Positions 43,586 through 52,216 of a stretch of 64,000 nt of DNA are shown one piece after another (position 1 is the stretch's first letter; each line of letters starts with the position of its first letter). Origin of the DNA: Protofrankia sp963555925 (lineage in GTDB: Bacteria; Actinomycetota; Actinomycetes; Frankiales; Frankiaceae); assembly GCA_963555925.1 (NCBI GenBank), contig CAUVXJ010000060.1:17444-81443 (forward strand), written 5' to 3'. The notes beneath the pieces were generated by a model that made no database searches, was not told the origin of the DNA, and saw nothing but the letters and a program-made list of their open reading frames with translations. The translations under genes were made by a program, and so were the position numbers.

Positions 43586-43655
43586 TACTCCGTGCATCTG
43601 GATACTTCGTGCATCTGGATACTTCGCGTATCTGGATATTCCGTGTACGGAGTAA
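43586..43655 (-). promoter_or_regulatory. Three and a half 18-bp tandem repeats upstream of vanA
   Basis: The unit ATACTTCGTGCATCTGG plus one base recurs with few changes (CCGTGCATCTGG, TTCGTGCATCTGG, TTCGCGTATCTGG, TTCCGTGTACGGA). The last unit turns into the palindrome TCCGTGTACGGA. Located between vanA and the MarR gene, this is a multi-site operator candidate for that regulator. Confidence 0.6.
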
Positions 43656-43757
43656 CTTAAGCGTCGCACTTGAGACAGCCACCGTCAAGAGCCGGTCAAG
43701 GCGCCGTACCGCCGGGCGGTCCGGGCTATCGAGCAGTGCCGCAGTCGACGTCACCGC

Positions 43758-44399
43758 ATGCCGGGGAATCCACGTATGGACTATAATTCCGCCAGAGCGC
43801 CGCTTCGGGAGGGATGGAACCGACCGCTGAGCAGACATGTGGACGACTCGGAATGCGACGGCGGCGGATCATCTGCCCCGTCGACCCGGCCGGCGCCGTC
43901 AGCCATCCAACCCGACGGACCGCGCGCGGAACCCGCGAACCTCGCGGCGCACCCGGGCCATCTGGCCCGACGGCTCCAGCAGGTGACCTATCAACTGTGG
44001 AACGCCGTGGTGTCCGACGAGACCACCCCGCCTCAGTTCGCCGTGCTCAACTGTCTGCTCGCCGAGCCCGGCGTCGACCAGAAGACGGTCGGAGAGCGCG
44101 CATCACTCGACCGTTCCAACGTCGCCGACGTGGTCGCACGACTGGTGCAGCGCGGCCTCGTCCGGCGACTGCGCGACCCCGCCGACGGGCGACGCAACGT
44201 CCTGCGCCTCACCCGACACGGCGAGGCCGTGCATGCCACGGTCGCCCGTCGAGCCGACGCGATGAACGAGATCATCCTTGGTCCACTCACCCCGGACGAG
44301 CAGGCGACGTTCCTGACACTTCTCGCCCGGATAGTCGCCGCCAGCACCGACCGGCCTACCGCCTCGGATCGGGTCGACGGCGAGCAGGCTGCGTCGTAG
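43758..44399 (+). CDS. MarR-family regulator divergent from vanA
   Basis: A 213-residue protein whose last 140 residues are a MarR fold: TPPQFAVLNCLLAEPGVDQK, recognition helix ASLDRSNVADVVARLVQRGL, wing RRLRDPADGRRNVLRLTRHG. The first about 60 residues are disordered and proline/alanine-rich; the true start may be further in. Its position opposite vanA with tandem repeats between them suggests control of vanillate use, as VanR does in other bacteria (there often GntR or PadR type). The ligand is unknown. Confidence 0.82.
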   Translation: MPGNPRMDYNSARAPLREGWNRPLSRHVDDSECDGGGSSAPSTRPAPSAIQPDGPRAEPANLAAHPGHLARRLQQVTYQLWNAVVSDETTPPQFAVLNCLLAEPGVDQKTVGERASLDRSNVADVVARLVQRGLVRRLRDPADGRRNVLRLTRHGEAVHATVARRADAMNEIILGPLTPDEQATFLTLLARIVAASTDRPTASDRVDGEQAAS

Positions 44400-44443
44400 C
44401 CCTGTTCCTCAGCCAATCCCACCGGTGTAAGTATTCGATGCAA

Positions 44444-44516
44444 GATCGGCGCGAGTTTGTCGTCAGGTACGCCTATCCGGCCGAAAATCGTACCTGACGA
44501 CAAACAAACGCCGATC
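44444..44516. repeat. Large nested inverted repeat
   Basis: Two concentric perfect stems: outer GATCGGCG/CGCCGATC (8 bp) and inner TTTGTCGTCAGGTACG/CGTACCTGACGACAAA (16 bp) separated by 4-nt bulges CGAG and CAAA, with a 17-nt loop. It starts 45 bp after the MarR stop. It could be a terminator, a miniature mobile element or a protein binding site. Confidence 0.85.
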
Positions 44517-45494
44517 ACCATCTCCACCCTATGCGGAGGGTAACATGCTGTGACATAATCAGCGTCAATACTCCAGAAAATCGAGATCCTTTCCAGCCCC
44601 GGGCGGCACCGGCGGGAATCCTCTGCTACCTGATCGACATCTGCACCGCGTTCGCCAGGCTCGTCCACAACAGCCAAGCGACCGGTGCGTTCCGCGGAAC
44701 ACAGGGCCCGGCAACGGCAGGCCGGTGGCGACACCGTTCCGACTGACGGCAAGCAACTCGGTGGCCGGACCGGCCCCGGTACCGCCGCCGTGTCACGGAC
44801 CAGGGTGGCATGGTCGTGCCGGCCACGAGGCTTCACCGTCTGCCATGTGATGCCGCCGGTGAACAGAATCCGGGTGACGGGGCCGGGGTGCGTAGGTCGT
44901 TGAGGCCATCCTGATGACCGGAACCACCTACCGTTCGGCCGAATGTCGTCCGACAGTAGGTTGAATCGGTCGTTATGATGACTTTTTCTACCTACGATAC
45001 CGTTGCGGCCCCGGCAGCGCCGTCAGCCACCCCGCCGACCCCGCCGAACGAGAGGCCGCCGCCATCGGCGCACAGGTAGCCCGCCAGGCCACCCCCACAC
45101 CGAGCGAAGAAGAACCCCCGGCAGCCACCTGATCCCGATCCGGACAACCAGGACCGATCCCGAAGACCGTCATTACTCGGGGCCTGTTTCGAGGAGCGGC
45201 TCCGACTCCAGTGCGGTCAGGATCATGGTCACGACTCTCAGCACCGCATCCCAGTCTGCTTGCTCCAGCTCCGGAAAATCGCCGCGGACGCCGGCCGGAC
45301 GTTCGACGGATGATCGAATGTCAGGTTCTGCGCACACCCCGGTCGTATCCGTGACCATGACGGCGGCCGGACATGCAACGGCAGACAGACGGGGGAGCAT
45401 CAAGGGCATGTGGCGCCTAGCCGGGTTCGATGGCAGTACATGATCGAATTAGAACGTCACGTCACGGACAAGGTCGAAGACCCCTTGTCAATTT
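44517..45494. other. About 1 kb without a convincing gene
   Basis: Long frames exist on both strands but none shows a known domain. One minus-strand frame (45173-45409) ends FPELEQADWDAVLRVVTMIL TALESEPLL and could be a small hypothetical protein. A plus-strand piece ending EREAAAIGAQVARQATPTPS (about 45045-45130) looks like the tail of a lost gene. AT content is locally higher near 44540-44600 and 44940-45000. Confidence 0.4.
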
Positions 45495-45513
45495 TCCCTA
45501 TTGGCGGTCGCTC
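45495..45513 (+). repeat. Dispersed hairpin repeat, copy E
   Basis: TCCCTATTGGCGGTCGCTC overlaps the 3' end of pcaL, whose TAG stop (45498-45500) lies inside the repeat. Confidence 0.65.
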
Positions 45514-46721
45514 GTGATGGGAACGGAGGCGTCGAGCTCTGCCAGCGTCTGCTGCGCAATGGCGAATGCCCGGTTGGAGCGGGGCAGGCCGCTGTAGAGC
45601 GCCGTGTGCAGCAGCACTTCACCGATCTCAGCCGGGGTGAGTCCGTTGCGGATCGCGGCACGCACGTGCATCGCGATCTCGTGGTCGGCACCGAGGGTGG
45701 TCAACGCGGCCAGTGTCACGACAGAGCGGTCCCGGCGGGTGAGACCGGGCCGCGACCAGACGTCGCCCCACGCGTAGCGGGTGATGAAGTCCTGAAAGGG
45801 CGCGGTGAGCTCGGTGGTGTTCGCTATCGCGCGGTCCACGTGGTCGTCGCCCAGGACGGCGCGGCGCGTCGCATAACCCGCGCTCAACGTCGCGCCCCCG
45901 GCGCCGGGCCCCGCGCCGTCCGGCGGGCAGAAGTGCTCCAGCAGGAGGCGTGCGACCTCGCCGGACCGCTCGACTGTGGCGAGGTGTGCCGCGTTGCCGA
46001 GCACCTCGACCCGGGCTCCGGCGATACCGTCGGCGATCGTCTGTGCGTGCTCGGGTGGGATGGCCGGATCGTCGCTCCCTGCGATGACCAGCGTCGGCGC
46101 GGCGATGCGAGCGAGATCGGGGCGCAGATCCATGGTGGCGATCGCCTCGCAGCACTGCGCGTAGGACTCCGCGTCGGTGCCCCTCAGCATGGCCATGAGC
46201 GCCGCCACAAGGCCGGGGTCGCGGGCCGCGAGGCCCGGTGTCACCCAGCGCTGGACGACTGCGTCGGCGATCGGGCCCAGCCCGTCGCGTCGCACCGTGG
46301 CGGCACGGTCGAACCTGGCCTTCGCGGGCGGCAGGTGGGCCGACGTGCAGAGCAGAGCCAGCCGGGCGATCCGCTGCGGATGGTGCGCAGCGATCCACAT
46401 GGCTGTCATCCCGCCGAGGGACAGACCGGCCAGGTGGACGCGGGTGACGCCCAGATCGAGCTCGATCCGGTCCAGCACGGCCAGGACGTCGCGAGCCAGC
46501 TCGTCGATCGTGCACGGCTGGCCGGGCTGGCCGGGCTGGCCGGGCGGGGCGGCGGGTGAGCGGCCGTGGCCGCGGCTGTCGATCCGCACGACGCGGAACC
46601 GCTCGGCGAGGACGGCGACCTGCGGATCCCACATCGCGGTCGACGCGCCGATGGAGTTGAGCAGCACCAGCACCGGTGCGCTGCGCGGCCCCTCGGCGAG
46701 GGAGTGGAGCGTGATGGTCAT
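45498..46721 (-). CDS. pcaL: Fused 3-oxoadipate enol-lactonase / 4-carboxymuconolactone decarboxylase
   Basis: Residues 1 to about 255 are an alpha/beta hydrolase with nucleophile Ser in VHLAGLSLGGMTAMWI and His in GNAAHLATVE; residues from about 280 are a carboxymuconolactone decarboxylase domain with ALLDDH-like YATRRAVLGDDHVDRAIANT, VWSRPGLTRRDRSVVTLAAL and HVRAAIRNGLTPAEIGEVLL. This PcaD-PcaC fusion is usual in actinomycetes and turns 4-carboxymuconolactone into 3-oxoadipate. The ATG at 46721 overlaps the pcaB stop. A GQPGQPGQP tract from tandem GCCGGGCTG repeats lies in the hydrolase part. It ends the operon. Confidence 0.92.
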   Translation of the reverse strand: MTITLHSLAEGPRSAPVLVLLNSIGASTAMWDPQVAVLAERFRVVRIDSRGHGRSPAAPPGQPGQPGQPCTIDELARDVLAVLDRIELDLGVTRVHLAGLSLGGMTAMWIAAHHPQRIARLALLCTSAHLPPAKARFDRAATVRRDGLGPIADAVVQRWVTPGLAARDPGLVAALMAMLRGTDAESYAQCCEAIATMDLRPDLARIAAPTLVIAGSDDPAIPPEHAQTIADGIAGARVEVLGNAAHLATVERSGEVARLLLEHFCPPDGAGPGAGGATLSAGYATRRAVLGDDHVDRAIANTTELTAPFQDFITRYAWGDVWSRPGLTRRDRSVVTLAALTTLGADHEIAMHVRAAIRNGLTPAEIGEVLLHTALYSGLPRSNRAFAIAQQTLAELDASVPITSDRQ

Positions 46722-47911
46722 CGGTGCCGTCCCGCGAGATAGTGATCGACGATGTCGCCGGCATGGCCGACATCGGTGCTCGGCCGGACCCGGGCGTCGA
46801 TCGCCTGCATACATCGCAGATTGTGGCTCATAGCGTCCCGGTCGACGTGCAGGCCCGACAGCGATACGCACAGTCTGGCCGCAGCGCCGCCCGCCACGTT
46901 GAGCAGCGCGGTGAGCGGTGCCCACTCGGCGTGCCATGGACCGGCGCCGCGCTGCAGCTCGCCGGGCATCGCGGCGAGAAGGGTTGCCACCAGGCCGGGC
47001 GCCTGTGCGGCCCCGGCCCGGGCCGTCACGGCCGCGATCGGGTTCTGCTTGTGTGGCATCGCCGATGATCCGCCACCGACGCCTTCGGTCACCTCGCCGA
47101 GTTCGGTCTGGGCGAGCAGCACGATGTCGGTGGCGATTTTGCCGACCGCACCGGACGCCGCGCCGAGCGCGCCGGCGAGTTCGGCGATGCGGACGCGCTC
47201 GGTGTGCCAGACCGTGCCCGGGTCGGTCAGCCCGAGTTCATCGGCCAGGGCGGCGCGGACGGCTGGACCGTGGGGATGCAGCGCGGCCAGCGTGCCGGCG
47301 GCGCCACCCAGCTGCACGGCGAGGTCCTCCCGGACCGCCCGCAGGCGACGGCCGGCTCGGTCGAGGCCTTCTCCCCAGCCGGCCGCTACCGCCCCGAACG
47401 TGGTGGGCACTGCCTGCTGCAGCAGCGTTCGTCCGGCCATCGCGGTGTTTCGATGGTCGCGTGCGAGTACGGCGCATGCGTCGGCCGCACCGTCGAGTCC
47501 GCCGCCGACGACGGCCGTCGCCCGGTGCGCCACCAGCATGGCCGCGGTGTCGAGGATGTCCTGGCTGGTGGCACCGAGATGGACGACCGAAGCGGCGTGC
47601 TCATCCGCGGCTTGCGCGAGCGCGACCCGAAGCCGGCGGACCAACGGGATCACCGGGTTGCCGTCGGCGGCGGCCTGCCGACCGAGCTCGCCAGGATCGT
47701 CGGCGGCCGCCTGCGCGCAGGCAGCCTCGATCTGCGTCGCCGTCGTACCGTCGATCAGTCCTACCGTCGCGCAGGCACGAGCCAATGCGGCTTCGACGTC
47801 ACACAATGCGCCGAGCCAGGCGCGGTCGTCGGTGGTGGCGGCGACCGCGGTCGCACCGAAGATCGGATCCCACAGGGTGCTCAGCGGTTCACCGTCCTGG
47901 TCGGCGACCAT
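46718..47911 (-). CDS. pcaB: 3-carboxy-cis,cis-muconate cycloisomerase
   Basis: A 397-residue member of the fumarase/aspartase superfamily with the signature GGGSSAMPHKQNPIAAVTA, the LGATSQDILDTA substrate loop and RTLLQQAVPTTFGA. It closes 3-carboxymuconate to 4-carboxymuconolactone. It is 22 bp downstream of pcaG and overlaps pcaL by ATGA, in the middle of the protocatechuate operon. The C-terminal domain is shorter than in Pseudomonas PcaB, as in other actinomycetes. Confidence 0.92.
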   Translation of the reverse strand: MVADQDGEPLSTLWDPIFGATAVAATTDDRAWLGALCDVEAALARACATVGLIDGTTATQIEAACAQAAADDPGELGRQAAADGNPVIPLVRRLRVALAQAADEHAASVVHLGATSQDILDTAAMLVAHRATAVVGGGLDGAADACAVLARDHRNTAMAGRTLLQQAVPTTFGAVAAGWGEGLDRAGRRLRAVREDLAVQLGGAAGTLAALHPHGPAVRAALADELGLTDPGTVWHTERVRIAELAGALGAASGAVGKIATDIVLLAQTELGEVTEGVGGGSSAMPHKQNPIAAVTARAGAAQAPGLVATLLAAMPGELQRGAGPWHAEWAPLTALLNVAGGAAARLCVSLSGLHVDRDAMSHNLRCMQAIDARVRPSTDVGHAGDIVDHYLAGRHR

Positions 47912-47933
47912 GGTCGCACCGATGTCTCCGCCA

Positions 47934-48503
47934 TCAGATCGCGAAGAACGGGGTCTCGTCGTGACCCTGTATCCGGATGTCGAAACGCAGGCCGCCGTTC
48001 TCCTGCTCCACCGCTGTCAACAGGCGCCGCTGTGCAGGTTCGAGGCCGCCCAGCACCGGATCGGTCGCGTTGGCCGCGGCCTCGTCGGGGAAGTAGATCC
48101 TCGTGACGAGGCGATGCAGCAGGCCGCGCGCGAAGACGGACACGTCCAGGTGCGGCGCCTCGGTGCCACCGTCGCCGGCTGGCAGCGGCCCGGGCTTGAG
48201 CGTGTGGAAGACGAACGTGCCGTCGGATTCGGTCGGGCATCGGCCGAATCCCCGGAACCCGACGTGGGCACGGGCGCCGCGCGGATCGTCGGGGTGGTTG
48301 AAGCGTCCGGCGGGGTCGGCCTGCCAGATCTCAATGAGGCCGTCGGGGACCCCCTCGCCGGCGCCGTCGATCAGCCTTCCGGTGATCGTAAGCAGGCCCG
48401 CGGTCCCGGGGGCGACGACATTCGAGCCATCCGCCCAGGCCAGCACGATGGCCAGGTACGGCCCGACGGTCTGCGACGGTGTCGATCCGAGCAGCTCAGT
48501 CAT
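47934..48503 (-). CDS. pcaG: Protocatechuate 3,4-dioxygenase alpha subunit
   Basis: About 189 residues beginning MTELLGSTPSQTVGPYLAIV, with the intradiol-dioxygenase core LITITGRLIDGAGEGVPDGL-like strand, IEIWQADPAGRFNHP and HLDVSVFARGLLHRLVTRIY. The alpha subunit lacks the iron ligands and pairs with PcaH. The start at 48503 lies inside the end of pcaH, an 8-bp overlap, and aligns with known PcaG N-termini; the longer frame to 48542 shadows pcaH. Confidence 0.92.
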   Translation of the reverse strand: MTELLGSTPSQTVGPYLAIVLAWADGSNVVAPGTAGLLTITGRLIDGAGEGVPDGLIEIWQADPAGRFNHPDDPRGARAHVGFRGFGRCPTESDGTFVFHTLKPGPLPAGDGGTEAPHLDVSVFARGLLHRLVTRIYFPDEAAANATDPVLGGLEPAQRRLLTAVEQENGGLRFDIRIQGHDETPFFAI

Positions 48504-49254
48504 CGTGCGGCTCGCTCTCGAAGAGGGTCTGGCCGCGTCCACGCAGCACGATGTCGAATCTGAAACCGAGCGCCCAGTGGTCCGTCGTCACGTCGTGGTC
48601 GTAGGACGCCACCATCCGCGCCCTGGCCTTCTCGTCCGGGACGGAATTGTAGATCGGGTCCTGGAAGAACAGCGGATCGTCCGGGAAGTACATCTGCGTG
48701 ACCAGCCGTTGAGCGAAGGCCCGCCCGAAGACCGAAAAATGGATGTGCGCCGGCCGCCAGGCGTTGTGATGGTTCTTCCAGGGGTATGCCCCGGGCCTGA
48801 TCGTGGTGAACCGGTACCGGCCCTGGCCGTCGGTGACCGTGCGGCCCAGCCCGGCGAAGTGCGGATCCAGCGGCGACGGCCACTGGTCGCCGACGTGCCG
48901 GTACCGGCCGCCGGCGTTGGCCTGCCACACTTCGAGCAGGGCGCCCGGCACCGCGCGGCCGTCCGAGTCCAGCAGCCGTCCATGGACGATGATCCGCTGC
49001 CCACACGCGTCACCGCCGTCGTAACGGGTCAGGTCATCCTCGCCCGGCCCGACCCGTTCGGAGCCGAACAGCGGCCCGGTGACCTCCGTGAGCCGATGTG
49101 GCAACAGGTGCAGTGGCCTGGTCGGATGGCGCAGCGCGGTGCTCCCGTACCCCGCGAACGACAACGAGGGGTGGGTTCCCTCGGCGTCCGCGCGATAGCC
49201 GGTCGGCATCTGCAAAGGTGGCGCCACGTGCACGTCGTTCACCGGTATGACCAT
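48496..49254 (-). CDS. pcaH: Protocatechuate 3,4-dioxygenase beta subunit
   Basis: A 252-residue catalytic subunit with the two tyrosine and two histidine ligands of ferric iron: Tyr in NAGGRYRHVGDQW, Tyr in RPGAYPWKNHHNAW and both His in RPAHIHFSVFG. It cleaves the protocatechuate ring between the two hydroxyls to give 3-carboxymuconate. It overlaps pobA by 16 bp and pcaG by 8 bp, so the order is pobA-pcaH-pcaG-pcaB-pcaL, following the reaction sequence. Confidence 0.94.
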   Translation of the reverse strand: MVIPVNDVHVAPPLQMPTGYRADAEGTHPSLSFAGYGSTALRHPTRPLHLLPHRLTEVTGPLFGSERVGPGEDDLTRYDGGDACGQRIIVHGRLLDSDGRAVPGALLEVWQANAGGRYRHVGDQWPSPLDPHFAGLGRTVTDGQGRYRFTTIRPGAYPWKNHHNAWRPAHIHFSVFGRAFAQRLVTQMYFPDDPLFFQDPIYNSVPDEKARARMVASYDHDVTTDHWALGFRFDIVLRGRGQTLFESEPHDD

Positions 49255-50423
49255 CCTTCCAGGTAAGGCAGCCCGACGTAGTTCTCGGCCAGCGACGTCG
49301 CCATCGCCGTGGACGACGCGACGTAGTCGAGCTGTGCCAGCGCCAGCTGCTCGCCGAAGGCGTCATCATCGGGCGAGCGGTGCAGCATCGAGGTCATCCA
49401 CCAGGAGAAGTGGGTTGCGCGCCAGACTCGGCGCAACGCGGCCTCGGTGTAGGCGGCGAGCAGGTCGTCCCGCCCTGCGGCGTAGTAGCCACCGAGCGCC
49501 CGGGACAACAGGCGGACGTCGGCCACGGCGAGGTTCATCCCCTTCGCGCCGGTGGGCGGGACGATATGCGCCGCGTCCCCGGCGAGGAACAGCCGGCCGT
49601 GCTGCATCGGCGTCACCACGACACTGCGCATCGGCGTAATCCCTTTGTCCAGCAAGGGGCCTTCGGTCAACGCGAAGCCAGCGTCGTCGGCTAGCCGAGC
49701 ATGCAGCTCCGCCCAGATTCGATCATCGGGCCATTCGCCGAGATCCTCGTCGGGCGAGACCTGGAGGTACATTCTGGTAACGCTTGGTGAGCGCATGCTG
49801 TGCAGCGCGAAGCCGTTGGCGTGCCGGGCATAGATCAGCTCGTGCGAGGACGGCGGCGCGTCGGCGAGGATGCCGAGCCACGCGAACGGGTAGCTGCGTT
49901 CGTAGCTCACGAGGTCGGGCAGGTAGCTGCGGGTCACGCCGTGGAACCCGTCCGTGCCGATCACGAAGTCGCACTCCAACACGTGGCGCGTACCGTCCTG
50001 GACGAACTCGATGCGCGCCTCCTGGGAGTCGAGACCGACGAGGGCGACGTCCTCGATCTCGAATCGCACGTCGCCACCGGCGTCGAGACGCGCCGCGATC
50101 AGGTCCTTCACGACCTCCTGCTGCCCGTAGACCGTGATGCCGCGACCGGTGAGCGCGGTGAAGTCGATGCGGTGGCTGCGCAGCCCGAAGCGCAGCTCGA
50201 TGCCCGCGTGCGCCAGTCCCTGCGCGTCCATCCGCGTACCCACGCCGGCCTCGCGCAACGTCTGGACCGTGCCGTGCTCGAGGACCCCGGCGCGGACGCG
50301 GCGTTCGACGTAGGCACGGTCCCGGCGCTCGAGCACGACAGATTCCACCCCCTGCAGATGCAGCAGGTGAGCGAGAAGGAGCCCGGCCGGCCCCGCGCCG
50401 ACGATGCCGACCTGTGTGCGCAT
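49239..50423 (-). CDS. pobA: 4-hydroxybenzoate 3-monooxygenase
   Basis: A 394-residue class A flavoprotein hydroxylase: VGIVGAGPAGLLLAHLLHL, the VRAGVLEHGTVQTL stretch typical of PobA, the DG motif FVIGTDGFHGVTRSYLP and the GD motif LAGDAAHIVPPTGAKGMN. It hydroxylates 4-hydroxybenzoate to protocatechuate with NAD(P)H and oxygen. It opens the protocatechuate operon and is divergent from the IclR regulator. Its substrate would come from p-coumarate through the cou-type operon at 7.6-14.2 kb. Confidence 0.94.
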   Translation of the reverse strand: MRTQVGIVGAGPAGLLLAHLLHLQGVESVVLERRDRAYVERRVRAGVLEHGTVQTLREAGVGTRMDAQGLAHAGIELRFGLRSHRIDFTALTGRGITVYGQQEVVKDLIAARLDAGGDVRFEIEDVALVGLDSQEARIEFVQDGTRHVLECDFVIGTDGFHGVTRSYLPDLVSYERSYPFAWLGILADAPPSSHELIYARHANGFALHSMRSPSVTRMYLQVSPDEDLGEWPDDRIWAELHARLADDAGFALTEGPLLDKGITPMRSVVVTPMQHGRLFLAGDAAHIVPPTGAKGMNLAVADVRLLSRALGGYYAAGRDDLLAAYTEAALRRVWRATHFSWWMTSMLHRSPDDDAFGEQLALAQLDYVASSTAMATSLAENYVGLPYLEGWSYR

Positions 50424-50539
50424 GCGGGCAGCCCCTTCGCCGGTGACGGATGTCGGATGTCGGATCAGCGTGCCCCAGACTCGGCCGGCGCAGGTCTAGA
50501 CTTCCGCCACCCGGAAGACCTCCTCGAAAGCGACACGCG

Positions 50540-51313
50540 ATGAATGGCAGGCCACGTACGTCCGGTACCCAGCGGGTCCTGGCGATCCTCGACTGCTTCT
50601 GCGCCGACCGTCCGACGCTGGCGCTGTCCGAGATCAGCCGGCTGGCCGGGTTGCCGCTGACCACCACGCATCGTCAGGTGGGCGAGCTGGCGCGCTGGGG
50701 CGCACTGGAACGTGATCACGACGGCCGGTACCGCATCGGGCTACGGCTGTGGGAGGTCGGCGCGCTGGCGCCGCGCAGCATCGGGCTGCGTGAGGCCGCG
50801 CTGCCGTTCCTCGAGGATCTCTACGAGGTCACCCACGAAAACGTCCAGATCGCGGTGCTCGACGGGCCGGATGTCGTCTACCTGGAACGGATCTCCGGCC
50901 GGCGGGCGGTACACATCGTGACCCGACCGGGCAGCCGGTTGCCCGCGCACGCGACGGGCGTCGGACTCGTGCTCCTCGCCCACGCGTCCAGCGACGAGAT
51001 CGACGCGGTGCTCGCCGGCCCGCTCAAGCGCTACACCGAGCACACCCTCACCGACCCGACCCTGCTGCGCCGCGCCATGGCAGAGGTCCGCCGGACCGGC
51101 TACGCGATCAGCGACCGCCAGATCGAGACGATCTCTGTCTCGGTTGCGGCACCGGTCTACGACTCGACCCGCACCGTCGTCGCGGCGCTGTCGATCGTCG
51201 TCGCGGCCAAGGCCGGACACGCTCGACGTTACGTGCCGGCTGTGCTGGCCGCGGCGCGCGGGATCTCCCGCCACCTCGGTGCCGGCCGCGAGAACATCGC
51301 AGCTGTCGATTGA
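50540..51313 (+). CDS. pcaR: IclR-family regulator of the pob/pca operon
   Basis: A 257-residue IclR protein: helix-turn-helix LALSEISRLAGLPLTTTHRQ VGELARWG, then the effector domain with ENVQIAVLDGPDVVYLERIS and LPAHATGVGLVLLAHAS. It is divergent from pobA with 116 bp between starts, the standard place for a PcaR/PobR-type regulator sensing 4-hydroxybenzoate, protocatechuate or 3-oxoadipate. The ATG at 50540 aligns with family starts. Effector and mode (activation or repression) are not determined by sequence; the symbol is by analogy. Confidence 0.82.
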   Translation: MNGRPRTSGTQRVLAILDCFCADRPTLALSEISRLAGLPLTTTHRQVGELARWGALERDHDGRYRIGLRLWEVGALAPRSIGLREAALPFLEDLYEVTHENVQIAVLDGPDVVYLERISGRRAVHIVTRPGSRLPAHATGVGLVLLAHASSDEIDAVLAGPLKRYTEHTLTDPTLLRRAMAEVRRTGYAISDRQIETISVSVAAPVYDSTRTVVAALSIVVAAKAGHARRYVPAVLAAARGISRHLGAGRENIAAVD

Positions 51314-51410
51314 CCGCACCGTCTAGCTATTGCAACCTTGAGTGTTGGCGGGTTCAAACGGTCGACACGATCACGGCTGCGACCAGTGCTGGTGGTGGTA
51401 CCATAACCTT

Positions 51411-51671
51411 ATGGTTTTGAAGAAGACGACCGTCATGGTCGACGAGGAGTACCTGCAGATCGTCAAGGAGGCAGCGGCGCGCGAAGGCCGACCCGAAGCC
51501 GAGTACTTTCGTGAGGCGTTCCGGATCGCCGCGCTGCACGCCCGCCGATGGTCCGGCGACTGGGACATCCCGGCGCTCGACTTCGGCGGCCCGGTCACCG
51601 AAGACGACGTCCGCGAAGCGGTCGACCAAGCGGTCAATCAGAAGAACGGCAGGACCGGCAACACCACATGA
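51411..51671 (+). CDS. Ribbon-helix-helix-type antitoxin (VapB-like)
   Basis: An 86-residue protein with N-terminal KKTTVMVDEEYLQIVKEAA, the strand-helix pattern of ribbon-helix-helix DNA-binding proteins, and a C-terminal toxin-binding tail rich in acidic residues. Its TGA overlaps the ATG of the PIN-domain toxin, so the two make a translationally coupled pair that should be autoregulated. An AT-rich stretch (ACCATAACCTTATGG) containing CCATAACCTTATGG, an interrupted palindrome, surrounds the start. Confidence 0.8.
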   Translation: MVLKKTTVMVDEEYLQIVKEAAAREGRPEAEYFREAFRIAALHARRWSGDWDIPALDFGGPVTEDDVREAVDQAVNQKNGRTGNTT

Positions 51672-52102
51672 TCGTCGTTGGTGACACCTCTGGCCTGGTG
51701 GCCGCCTTCAACGTCGGCAATCCGGAACACATGGCAGCCCGCTCGGCGCTGCGTGAGGCATCCGTGACTGTGGTCTCTCCACTGGTGTTCGCCGAAGTCG
51801 AGCACATCATCACCCGCAACATCGACCGCAGGACCGCCTACGCGGTCAATGACTGGCTGCTACAACAGGAGCGGACCATGCGCATGCTGGTCCCCGAGGT
51901 GGCAGCCGATACCCTCCGCAAGGCTCGCACGGTCCAGACCCTGTACGCCGATCTGCGCATAGACCTGGCGGACGCGGTGAACGTGGTGCTTGCGGAGCAG
52001 TACGAGACCGACAGCGTTCTCACACTCGACCGACGCGACTTCCGCGCGATGCGCCCGCTCACCAGTCACAAGGCGTTCCGTCTCCTGCCGGACGACCTGT
52101 GA
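51668..52102 (+). CDS. VapC-type PIN-domain ribonuclease toxin
   Basis: A 144-residue PIN domain: first Asp in MIVVGDTSGLVAAFNVGN, Glu in VFAEVEHIITR, third acid in LRIDLADAVNVVLAEQY and last Asp in VLTLDRRDFRAM. All four acidic residues expected for a Mg-dependent tRNA/rRNA-cutting toxin are present, in contrast with the broken copy at 17.65 kb. The longer frame to 51548 is a shadow of the antitoxin. It lies between the aromatic operons and the 52-57 kb cluster. Confidence 0.85.
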   Translation: MIVVGDTSGLVAAFNVGNPEHMAARSALREASVTVVSPLVFAEVEHIITRNIDRRTAYAVNDWLLQQERTMRMLVPEVAADTLRKARTVQTLYADLRIDLADAVNVVLAEQYETDSVLTLDRRDFRAMRPLTSHKAFRLLPDDL

Positions 52103-52216
52103 CCCGTTGGGGCCTACGCTTGATCCGTTCCGTCGTGACGTCGGCCCTGACCAGGCTGCTGCCTCACTCGATCGACGTCGTCGCGGACGGACCGTGACGG
52201 CCGCGAGCCAGCTCGA

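Noticed and set aside
46752..48563. 603-codon plus-strand frame opposite pcaB/pcaG
   Set aside because: No domain, extreme Ser/Ala/Arg content; the minus strand carries well-defined pca genes with overlapping starts and stops.
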